Below are positions 53,715-60,873 of a DNA stretch of 64,000 nucleotides, piece by piece. The stretch comes from Massilia sp. METH4 (lineage in GTDB: Bacteria > Pseudomonadota > Gammaproteobacteria > Burkholderiales > Burkholderiaceae_D), in contig NZ_CP146614.1 in the NCBI RefSeq assembly GCF_037094685.1, positions 5,332,001-5,396,000 of the forward strand. Reading direction: 5' to 3'. The notes under the pieces are model-generated. The model was given only the letters and a program-made list of their open reading frames with translations, had not been told where the DNA came from and ran no database searches. The position numbers and the translations under genes were made by a program. Positions within the stretch are counted from its first letter, which is position 1; each line of letters begins with the position of its first letter.

Positions 53715-54110
53715 TCAGCCTGAAAACGGGTCAGCCGCAGTGAGCGGCCGCACCAGCCACACCTGCTCGAAGTGCACCAGGCGGCCCTCGCGAAGCTCTA
53801 CCTCATACCCGCTCAGGATGAAGCCACGCTCGTCAGCCTTCTCGATCGTCGGGTTGAACAGCGGCTTGCACACGGCTCCCGTGGCTGCCGCGCCAGGACG
53901 CAATACCTCGGCCATGTGACTGGCGCCGCCGCCGCTGCGATGGCGCTCCGTCGCGCCGAGCTTCAGGCGGCCGACGAATGGCTCAGCGGCGCGGAACTCG
54001 TCGCCGGTGATGCGCTGGCCGTCACGGCGGAGCAGGATTACAGACACGGGGAGCCCTTGCGGGCGTTCGGGGCGGGCTGCCCCGCTCATGAGATGACTTG
54101 CGCCGGACAT
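53715..54110 (-). CDS. prophage hypothetical protein with LexA box upstream
   Basis: 131 residues from ATG 54110 (AGAGGT just before). Mixed alpha/beta without membrane parts: LPVSVILLRRDGQRITGDEF, ATGAVCKPLFNPTIEKADER, FILSGYEVELREGRLVHFEQ. No family recognised. A consensus SOS box at 54126-54147 directly in front means it is made when the host's DNA is damaged, probably around prophage induction. Confidence 0.6.
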   Translation of the reverse strand: MSGASHLMSGAARPERPQGLPVSVILLRRDGQRITGDEFRAAEPFVGRLKLGATERHRSGGGASHMAEVLRPGAAATGAVCKPLFNPTIEKADERGFILSGYEVELREGRLVHFEQVWLVRPLTAADPFSG

Positions 54111-54125
54111 GCGGACCTCTGGCAA

Positions 54126-54147
54126 ATACTGTATGCGCGTACAGTAT
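54126..54147 (-). promoter_or_regulatory. LexA (SOS) box
   Basis: ATACTGTA-TGCGCG-TACAGTAT: perfect eight-base arms containing CTGT-N8-ACAG, the LexA consensus, 16 bases before the start at 54110. Confidence 0.8.
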
Positions 54148-54158
54148 AACAGCCGGCG

Positions 54159-54692
54159 CTACTCGACCTTCGTTTCGTCAGCCGCGGGCCCGTTGTTCAG
54201 GGCGATGCAGGCGTCGAGTCGTTCGACCACACGCTGGTAGTTCCGCACGACTCGCCCTGTATCTGCGGCGAGGCGGAGAATATCGCCAGCCACCTCTGGC
54301 ACAACTGCAGCTCCAGACCAGTCAGGCGCAGGTCCGCCGGCAGCGGATCCATCTGGGGCCGCGGCGGCGGGCGGTACGGGGGCGGCTGCTGGGCAGCGCA
54401 GGACGTCAGTGCCAGCGCGCACACGGCGCTGAGCAGCAGCGAGATTTTCGGCATAGGTTTGCTCCTTCGATTGGGCCGCGGCATCAGCGGCGGCAAGGCG
54501 GGCACGCAGGGCGCGTTCGTTCGCCAGCGCGACGGCAGCATCGGCCGCGCGCTGCTTCTCGCCCGCCATGACGGCGGCGTCGTATCCGGCCTGCCGCGCG
54601 GCCGAGACCTTGTGCGCGTGCCAGGCACAGGCGGCGACGGCAACCAGTGCGCAGGCGCCGGCCTTGATGGCCAGCCGTTCGAGAGCGATCAC
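54159..54692 (-). CDS. phage Rz-type inner-membrane spanin
   Basis: 177 residues from GTG 54692, which overlaps the endolysin stop (GTGA). One N-terminal membrane helix (IKAGACALVAVAACAWHAHK) is followed by a long periplasmic coiled coil (AGEKQRAADAAVALANERAL and on), the form of an i-spanin. It bridges to the Rz1 lipoprotein and fuses the membranes in the last lysis step. Rz1 is encoded within it in another frame. Confidence 0.8.
   Translation of the reverse strand: MIALERLAIKAGACALVAVAACAWHAHKVSAARQAGYDAAVMAGEKQRAADAAVALANERALRARLAAADAAAQSKEQTYAENLAAAQRRVRAGTDVLRCPAAAPVPPAAAAPDGSAAGGPAPDWSGAAVVPEVAGDILRLAADTGRVVRNYQRVVERLDACIALNNGPAADETKVE
54197..54454 (-). CDS. phage Rz1-type outer-membrane spanin, nested in Rz
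   Basis: 85 residues from ATG 54454, wholly inside Rz in a different frame. MPKISLLLSAVCALALTSCA is a lipoprotein signal with lipobox LTSC, then a Pro-rich stretch (QQPPPYRPPPRPQMDP), exactly the Rz1 style. The rest has a short helix and two further Cys. Confidence 0.8.
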   Translation of the reverse strand: MPKISLLLSAVCALALTSCAAQQPPPYRPPPRPQMDPLPADLRLTGLELQLCQRWLAIFSASPQIQGESCGTTSVWSNDSTPASP

Positions 54693-55264
54693 AGCCAGGC
54701 CTCGAACGCCTTTTCGGCGCGCTGGCGGAAGCCCACGCGGGCGGCAAGCCCGGTCGTGCCCCCGTTGATCCGCTTCGTCACCTTGATGAAGTCCCCCGCA
54801 TCGGCCAGGGTATTGAGTCCCCGCGTGAGCCAGAACCAGCAGGCGGACCGCGCGGCGCCGTCCGGCGTCTCCAGGAGCTCCGGGTACTTGATCAGGTCCA
54901 GGACCAGCGCCTTGCCGCATTCGGCGTAATTCGCGCGTCCTGTGACCTGGATCAGGCCCCGCCCGCGGTACTTGAAGCCGTCGCCGGTCTGGGTGTTGCC
55001 CAGGTCCTTGCGCCCCTCATAGCCGCGTTGCTGTTCGGTCGGTCCCCACAGCTCACGGACGAAGTTGAGCGAGCCGGACTCGTGAGCGATCTGCGCCAGG
55101 AACATCGTGGCGCGCGGCACCGTGGAAATGCCGCATTCGAGCATCGCGCGGCGCAACGGCTCGGCGTACAGCTCGGCCTTTTCGCGGCGCGCGGTCGGCA
55201 TAATTTCCATGAGGATGTCCGCGGACAGGATTCGCCGCACGGCCTTGGCTTTATCGGATTGCAT
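54689..55264 (-). CDS. phage endolysin, glycoside hydrolase family 19
   Basis: 191 residues. Chitinase-19-like lysozyme that cuts peptidoglycan. The catalytic Glu62 is in FLAQIAHESGSLNFVREL; the second block GDGFKYRGRGLIQVTGRANY and the later FWLTRGLNTLADAGDFIKVT are typical. No signal peptide is present, so it needs a holin. It overlaps the membrane gene upstream by 14 bases and Rz by four. Confidence 0.93.
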   Translation of the reverse strand: MQSDKAKAVRRILSADILMEIMPTARREKAELYAEPLRRAMLECGISTVPRATMFLAQIAHESGSLNFVRELWGPTEQQRGYEGRKDLGNTQTGDGFKYRGRGLIQVTGRANYAECGKALVLDLIKYPELLETPDGAARSACWFWLTRGLNTLADAGDFIKVTKRINGGTTGLAARVGFRQRAEKAFEAWL

Positions 55265-55490
55265 AGCGGCGGGCTCCGTACGCGGCCAGCATCAACGCCG
55301 GCAAGATGATGAATAGCGGGTGAGGATGCGCGCAGGCAGCCACGCCAAGCACAGCCAGCGACAGCGCGCCCAGGTAATACCAGCGAACCACGAAGCGTTC
55401 AGCGTCGGTCATGTGGTTCAGGCGCCAGACGGTCAGCGACAGCAGCCCAATGCAGAGGGCCGCTTGCAGGATTACGAGCACGATGGTCAT
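55251..55490 (-). CDS. phage small membrane protein, holin candidate
   Basis: 79 residues with three hydrophobic helices (MTIVLVILQAALCIGLLSLT, WYYLGALSLAVLGVAACA, LFIILPALMLAAYGARR). Position directly before the endolysin fits a holin or antiholin. It starts three bases after the 104-residue membrane gene, so these two may form the holin pair. Confidence 0.65.
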   Translation of the reverse strand: MTIVLVILQAALCIGLLSLTVWRLNHMTDAERFVVRWYYLGALSLAVLGVAACAHPHPLFIILPALMLAAYGARRYAIR

Positions 55491-55493
55491 GGC

Positions 55494-55808
55494 TCACTCC
55501 TTCGACCATGGAAAGCGCAGCTTGCGAATATTCTCTGCGGCCGTTTCCTGGATGACCGGGATCAGCGGAACGCAGATTGCGGCCACGAGAATTGCGCCGG
55601 CCATGGACAGCGCTTTCTGTTCGGGGAAGTTGTCGAGACAGGCATAGCCGGCCAGCACGCCGCAGGCGAATGCGACGATGGCATTGATGCCGGCACGCAC
55701 CGGGTGTACTGGCTCTGCGCGACTCAGCGCGTAGGCAGTACCGAGGGCGGACAGGCCCAGCAGCACAGTTTTGATCCCGCCGACATGCTCGGGGATAGGG
55801 TTGTCCAT
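55494..55808 (-). CDS. phage membrane protein, holin candidate
   Basis: 104 residues from ATG 55808. Three hydrophobic helices: IKTVLLGLSALGTAYALS, AGINAIVAFACGVLAGYACL and LSMAGAILVAAICVPLIPVI, with a charged tail KLRFPWSKE. This is the usual class I holin shape. Tail genes end 94 bases upstream, so this may start the lysis unit. Confidence 0.65.
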   Translation of the reverse strand: MDNPIPEHVGGIKTVLLGLSALGTAYALSRAEPVHPVRAGINAIVAFACGVLAGYACLDNFPEQKALSMAGAILVAAICVPLIPVIQETAAENIRKLRFPWSKE

Positions 55809-55902
55809 TGGACAGGCTCCAATCGGTTTTGATGCGCCGATCGTAGCCCGAATTGCTTTGCGTAAATTGGCTCGGGGAACTGCCGTTGTCCCGCAGTGTT
55901 GC

Positions 55903-56745
55903 TTACACTTCTTCCAGCTCCAGTGTGGTCGCGTACGTACGGTAGCGCACGATGCGCTGGGCCGTCGTTTTCGACAAGCGCCCGAACAGCGTATGGTCGC
56001 GCTCGGCCGCCGCGTCCTCAATGCCCGGCAACAGGCTCACCAGCATGGCGTGTGTCACGCCGTTGCCGGCAGCAATGTCGAGCATCGCCGCGCGGTCGGC
56101 CGGCGTCATGTGCTCGAGGCTGAAAGACAAGGTGCGGTAGCGCGTACCCGCCTCGGTGAGCAGGCCGCCCGCCGCCGTGCGCTCATGGCGCCCGGTGTCG
56201 ACCGGCGTCATGGCCACGTCATAGCCGGCGTTCTCGTCCGGGCTCCAGTAGTCGCCGATCACCAGCGCCGCAGCCTCGATCGCGCCGGCCGCGTTGGCAG
56301 CGTCGGCAATCTCCACCGTCAGGCTGGCCGCGTTGACCACCGCTGGCAACCACACCACCGCGCAGGCTCCGCCGCCGTGCGCGTAGGCGGTGGCCGCCTG
56401 CGCCGCCGTGAACCCGCGCACGCGCCGCGCCGGTGCCGGGCAACAGGTCACCACCCCGCTATCGGACGTTGGCGCCGCCCACGGGTCCGTGGTGGCCGGG
56501 TTGGTCGACAGGCGCACGCGCATGGTGGCAGTCGGCGAGAGGTTGCACACCGGCAGCGCGATGCAACGCACCGGCTCGGGCGTGGCCCATTTCGCCGTCA
56601 GGCGGGCCGTGGTGCCGGTCGCGCGCCACAGCGTCGACTTGTTCTCGTCTTGCAGGTTGCCCACCACCAGGGCGCCGGCCGTGCTGGACGCCGTGAGCGT
56701 GGCGCGCGGCGCCGCGTTGTCGTAGACGATGCGCAGGTTACTCAT
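55903..56745 (-). CDS. phage tail-associated protein, unknown
   Basis: 280 residues beginning MSNLRIVYDNAAPRATLTAS. Mostly beta, with two-layer features (LVVGNLQDENKSTLWRATGT, TARLTAKWATPEPVRCIALP) like carbohydrate-binding jelly rolls on phage tips, so a receptor-contact role is possible. The last third (YRTLSFSLEHMTPADRAAML) is a second, smaller domain. Coupled to the 105-residue gene by ATGA. Confidence 0.6.
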   Translation of the reverse strand: MSNLRIVYDNAAPRATLTASSTAGALVVGNLQDENKSTLWRATGTTARLTAKWATPEPVRCIALPVCNLSPTATMRVRLSTNPATTDPWAAPTSDSGVVTCCPAPARRVRGFTAAQAATAYAHGGGACAVVWLPAVVNAASLTVEIADAANAAGAIEAAALVIGDYWSPDENAGYDVAMTPVDTGRHERTAAGGLLTEAGTRYRTLSFSLEHMTPADRAAMLDIAAGNGVTHAMLVSLLPGIEDAAAERDHTLFGRLSKTTAQRIVRYRTYATTLELEEV

Positions 56746-57059
56746 GCGTCCTCGCTCGGCGGCTCGATCGGCAGCGCGACGGCCTCGCCCTCGGCGAGCA
56801 TGAATTGCTCAAGTACCACCAGCGCCGATTCGACAGCCGGCAGGCTCGTCAGGTCGACGCCCGCCAGGCTCTCCAGCGGCACTGGAATATTCTCCCATTG
56901 CCAGGCGATCGGGCGATGATTGCGGTAGGCCGTTTCGCTCACATACGAGCGCACCAGCAAATACGCATAGCCGGCCTCGCATTCGATGCGAATGGAAATA
57001 ACCTTGTGATACGCAATCGGCGTGCCGCTCGGCGCTTCGATTTCTTTAATAATGGGCAT
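56742..57059 (-). CDS. phage protein, unknown
   Basis: 105 residues (MPIIKEIEAPSGTPIAYHKV). A short beta-rich protein with an acidic end; no signal or helix. Its sequence (ISIRIECEAGYAYLLVRSYV) is like small chaperone or tip proteins of siphophages, but I cannot name a family. Between two tail genes. Confidence 0.6.
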   Translation of the reverse strand: MPIIKEIEAPSGTPIAYHKVISIRIECEAGYAYLLVRSYVSETAYRNHRPIAWQWENIPVPLESLAGVDLTSLPAVESALVVLEQFMLAEGEAVALPIEPPSEDA

Positions 57060-57075
57060 GACGTTTCCTTTTTAA

Positions 57076-57819
57076 TTATGGCAGCGTGGCGCCCTCGATT
57101 AAAAAACATGGCGTGTTAAATAATTCCAGCCCCTCGCCCAAACCGAGCGGCTCTTCGGAAAAATATTGATACCGCTGCAATGTAACAACATCCTCTTTTA
57201 CCACCGTGGCCGATTCGCGGCGCCACATAGATCGCTGCGAAACATAATCGTAGGTATGCACGCCAACTGCGCCTTCTGCGCTAAATGTCGATGCCGGCGT
57301 GCCGATGATTACCGGGCGCGTGAGCGCGGGGATGGTGATGCCGCTGCTGCGGGCGCGGGCGAGTGCGAACGCGCGAGGAAACAGGATATTCGGACGTGTC
57401 AGGTCATAGGCAAGCGTCCCGTCGGGCTTGAATATTTGAAACACCATGCCCGTCTGCGGCGTCTGCGGCACGCCATAGGCCCACACGTCGAGCGCGTATT
57501 GCGTGATGTCAAATTGGTTGGCGTCCGCATCCGTGCCGCAATGGCAGCGCACTTCCCACACGCCCGGCGACACCTGGAACGCCCCGAGAATGCCAACCCG
57601 CTTGCCCAGCGGCAGGTCGACAGCGAACAGCACCGGGCCGGGCCAGTTGATGCGGTATCGGGAATAGCCCGCGCGCCGGCCTGGCGAGCGGGCGGTGGCG
57701 CTGCCGCTGGCCTGCACCAGCTCGACCAGGCCGGCGCGGCCGATACAGTGCAAGCCCTGGCCGTCGCTACTGATTACCAGCTCATTCGCCGGATTGGTAA
57801 TTTTTAAAATCGTGCTCAT
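57076..57819 (-). CDS. phage protein, unknown
   Basis: 247 residues starting MSTILKITNPANELVISSDG. Beta-rich; a front domain (VLFAVDLPLGKRVGILGAFQ, VSPGVWEVRCHCG) and a second half (ILFPRAFALARARSSGITIP). Its 3' part is notably AT-rich for this genome. Placement after the tail tip suggests a fibre or tip accessory. Starts with a four-base overlap to the 89-residue gene. Confidence 0.6.
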   Translation of the reverse strand: MSTILKITNPANELVISSDGQGLHCIGRAGLVELVQASGSATARSPGRRAGYSRYRINWPGPVLFAVDLPLGKRVGILGAFQVSPGVWEVRCHCGTDADANQFDITQYALDVWAYGVPQTPQTGMVFQIFKPDGTLAYDLTRPNILFPRAFALARARSSGITIPALTRPVIIGTPASTFSAEGAVGVHTYDYVSQRSMWRRESATVVKEDVVTLQRYQYFSEEPLGLGEGLELFNTPCFLIEGATLP

Positions 57820-58085
57820 TTTGCAAATAATGCGTAGCTGGAGCCGGCGGTCAACTCATTGAAATTGAAACGAAGATAACCTAAATCGTTATCGGTCGTG
57901 TACAGCGTGCCGCGACCGCCTGCGGATAATGCAAACCCGGTGGCGCCGACAATATCGGGAAACGTGATCGAACCGCCGCCCGTTGGCGGCGTATAAAACC
58001 CCAGGCACACGCCGCCAACGGCCAATTCCGAATCAAACGTGAGTTGCCCGGTATTGGCATCCCATAGCCGCAATACCATGCTCAC
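57816..58085 (-). CDS. phage protein, unknown
   Basis: 89 residues from GTG 58085 (GGGGGA nine bases before; an ATG two codons on is possible). MVLRLWDANTGQLTFDSELA and YTTDNDLGYLRFNFNELTAG suggest a small beta protein, perhaps a fibre tip. Overlaps both neighbours by four bases. AT-rich compared with the host. Confidence 0.55.
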   Translation of the reverse strand: MSMVLRLWDANTGQLTFDSELAVGGVCLGFYTPPTGGGSITFPDIVGATGFALSAGGRGTLYTTDNDLGYLRFNFNELTAGSSYALFAK

Positions 58086-59419
58086 AATGAACTATCCCCC
58101 AGGTGCAAGACCTTCACGTTATTGGCCGCGTACATTTTGATGACGTTATCGGCAATTTCCGTGCGAGCACCGGTCGCCGACGTGCGCAGCAGGCCAATCG
58201 TCGCGCTCAACGCCTCCAGGGAATTGACCTTGATCTTCCTCGCCGTTACGGCGTCGTCCTTGATCAGCACGCCGTCGGAAACACGCGTGATGCTCAAGCT
58301 GGCGAGCTGCATATAGCCCGTGGTGATGGCGTTGCGGATGCGGATCATACCCACCGACACGCGACTGTCCTCGTTGAGCGTCACGGTTTTGCTAAATGTC
58401 AGCACCCCGTTTCGTGGCGTCGTATGGTTGAACTGCACCGGCAGGCCGTCGCTTTCCCAGTTGCCCACCGTGGGGGCGCCCATGCTATCGAACGCCTGGA
58501 ACGGCTGATACCAGAACACGCTGGCCACGCCGCCAAAATCCCCACTCAGGGCGATTTGAAACTCGACGTGATAGGTCGCGCCCGGAGTCATCGGGAACAG
58601 CATGCTATCGCTGTTGACCTCTGCGCCGCCGGTCGGCCCGAGAATCAGCGTGGCGCCACCCTTCCAGGGCGAATTGGCACCCGCCTCGTCGTTCACTTGA
58701 TGGCCGACGCGGCGCCACCAGGCCAGGTCGCGGAATTTGGGGTCAGGGATCAGGTTGTCGCCGTTGCCCGAGACGCGGATGCTGCTGGCGGTGATTGCCT
58801 CGGTCGCCAGCGCTTCGGCGTACACGGTGCCGCGTACCAGCTGATTGCCGTCGATCACCTGCGCGACGTTCTCCCAGCTATCGCCGTCCCATAGTTTCGT
58901 TTTAGCGAATCCGGCCGCGTTGTTGAACAGCGTCACCGCGTCAAGCTTACGGGGCGTGCCGTAGCCGAAGGCGGCGATGGCCGCCACGGCCTCGCTGTCC
59001 GACCAGACCACGGCGCCAGTCGGCGCTGAGATGTTGATGTTGCCCCGCACGCCGTCGATGCCCTGCGTGCCGTCCGCCACCTTCGCCACCGTGGCGACCT
59101 GCGTGTATTGCACGCCGTCGACCGTGAGCGTCGCCGTTACCGTGCTGGACAGGGCGGCCATCGCGCCGTATGGAATCGTCAGCTCGTTGCCGTCTACAAT
59201 CGGCGTGAACTCCCCAGCCGGCCAGGACCAGGCGACGGAACCCGTCATATTGAGCAGCGTCGCGCGGAACGTGATCGAACCGGGCGAGCCGGTGCCGTTG
59301 CCGGCCACCTTGAAAATGGCAGCCGAGGGCGTTACGATCATCGCGCGATCGGTCGGCGGTGCGAAGCGCGGCACCGTGGCCATGATCAATACGTCGCGGT
59401 CGTTGACGAAATCGGCCAT
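58082..59419 (-). CDS. phage tail tip/fibre protein (DUF1983-like)
   Basis: 445 residues from ATG 59419. The front (ADFVNDRDVLIMATVPRFAP) and two Ig-like beta domains are followed by a collagen-like short GTQGIDGVRGN and a C-terminal part with LIKDDAVTARKIKVNSLEAL, TIGLLRTSATGARTEIADNV, close to the end of lambda-J-type central tail proteins (DUF1983). Host recognition is likely. The start overlaps the hub stop (TAATG). Confidence 0.75.
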   Translation of the reverse strand: MADFVNDRDVLIMATVPRFAPPTDRAMIVTPSAAIFKVAGNGTGSPGSITFRATLLNMTGSVAWSWPAGEFTPIVDGNELTIPYGAMAALSSTVTATLTVDGVQYTQVATVAKVADGTQGIDGVRGNINISAPTGAVVWSDSEAVAAIAAFGYGTPRKLDAVTLFNNAAGFAKTKLWDGDSWENVAQVIDGNQLVRGTVYAEALATEAITASSIRVSGNGDNLIPDPKFRDLAWWRRVGHQVNDEAGANSPWKGGATLILGPTGGAEVNSDSMLFPMTPGATYHVEFQIALSGDFGGVASVFWYQPFQAFDSMGAPTVGNWESDGLPVQFNHTTPRNGVLTFSKTVTLNEDSRVSVGMIRIRNAITTGYMQLASLSITRVSDGVLIKDDAVTARKIKVNSLEALSATIGLLRTSATGARTEIADNVIKMYAANNVKVLHLGDSSL

Positions 59420-60873
59420 TAGACCGTTACCTCCATAGTGATGCGCAGGGTTCCCCAATCCACCGACCGGGAAGTGACGAGCCCGACCTTGCTGGCGGCC
59501 AGGCCAAAGCGATTGCTGTACAGGCGCACCGCGGCGCCCAGCTCCGTGAGCAGTTGCGCCGGAGCGGCTTCGAATCGGTACGTGGTGCGCGGCTGCTTGA
59601 CGATGGCCAGGCGGCGCGCGGCCTCGGCCTCGGCGTCCGTCTTGCGCAGCAGGCAGGTATCAACCTGCACCGGCTCGGCGTCCAGCTTGTAGGCCGCCTT
59701 CACGGCGGCATCTTCGGCCGTGACCGTCAGCCACTCCTGCGCGTACAGCGCCTTGTGCGCGGGCCACACGCTCGTTTGCATATTCTCCTGTACCGTCCAG
59801 TTACGGCAGTAGCCGATTTTCACGGCGGCGGCCACCTCGGAGCGCTTGACGATCTGAATGCTGCGGTCGATCTGCTGCGCCGGCGGAATCTCGATCCCGG
59901 CCGAGCTCGGCATGGCGAACTGGATCAGGCGCAGCTTACCGGCCATGGACGGCACGAGCTGCGCGCCCACGCTGGCGGCGAGCTGCTGGGCGGCCACGAG
60001 CACATTGGTGCGCTCGCGCAGGTACAGGCCCACCGGCTGCGGGTTGGCCGTGTTGAACGCGGCGAGCTGCGCCGCGTCCAGGTCCGCTGCAGTAAACCGC
60101 GTGGCGGCCTTGCCGCATTGCGTCACCAGGTACTCGACCAGCTTCGCGACCGTGTTCACGTAGGCGCCGCCCAGCTTGACGCCCTGCGCGCTGCACGTGA
60201 CCTGCGCGCCGTCCATCACATTGGCGCTGAACGTGAAGCGGCCGGCGGCAAGGCTGGTCGTCACGGCGCGCGGTTTGCCGTCTACGCGGACCTCCTTCAG
60301 TTCCTCGGCTCCAGGCAGGCCGAACGCATATTCGAGCGTGTTCGGGTTGGTCAGCACCGGCTCGATGTTGTGGCCTTCGCCCAGCAGCACCGGCACCAGG
60401 CTATCCGGGCTCGGCGCGTTGCCGCCGATCTTCGTATCCGTCACCGGGCTATTCAGGCGCTCCATCTGGTTCGCCAGCCGCAGATTCAGCCGATCCCGGG
60501 ATTTGCATCCGATATCGATGACCACGCCAGCGAACACCTGGCGGAAATCCTCGCGCGGCCAACGAATGTCGCCCAGGAACGCCGCGACCGGCTGATTCGT
60601 CCACACGTCGTCCAGCCACGCATCGCGCGCGCCGTCCGCATTGTGGATTTCGATATCGCCCGCCGACAGCGAGGCATCAGCATCCATGGCGATCGATTCG
60701 GTGATGCGCAGGCCGCCGGCCACCACCGCCTGATAAGGCGTCTCGGGCGGGGCGTTGCGGTAGGCGAGCGTCGACAGGTAGCGCGTGCCGGCCGAGGAGC
60801 CGACCTCGAACAGCATGCACCGAATGGCGTCGCTGGAGGCCAGCCAGGCGGCGAATTGAGGGTCGGTCATCAT
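59419..60873 (-). CDS. phage tail hub-like protein
   Basis: 484 residues from ATG 60873, overlapping the tape-measure stop. It begins MMTDPQFAAWLASSDAIRCM, then a domain (about 10-130) like the upstream part of tail assembly proteins, and a hub-like body (FRQVFAGVVIDIGCKSRDRL, LRERTNVLVAAQQLAASVGA) ending in a beta region (YRFEAAPAQLLTELGAAVRL). Position between tape measure and tail tip supports a hub role. Confidence 0.7.
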   Translation of the reverse strand: MMTDPQFAAWLASSDAIRCMLFEVGSSAGTRYLSTLAYRNAPPETPYQAVVAGGLRITESIAMDADASLSAGDIEIHNADGARDAWLDDVWTNQPVAAFLGDIRWPREDFRQVFAGVVIDIGCKSRDRLNLRLANQMERLNSPVTDTKIGGNAPSPDSLVPVLLGEGHNIEPVLTNPNTLEYAFGLPGAEELKEVRVDGKPRAVTTSLAAGRFTFSANVMDGAQVTCSAQGVKLGGAYVNTVAKLVEYLVTQCGKAATRFTAADLDAAQLAAFNTANPQPVGLYLRERTNVLVAAQQLAASVGAQLVPSMAGKLRLIQFAMPSSAGIEIPPAQQIDRSIQIVKRSEVAAAVKIGYCRNWTVQENMQTSVWPAHKALYAQEWLTVTAEDAAVKAAYKLDAEPVQVDTCLLRKTDAEAEAARRLAIVKQPRTTYRFEAAPAQLLTELGAAVRLYSNRFGLAASKVGLVTSRSVDWGTLRITMEVTV

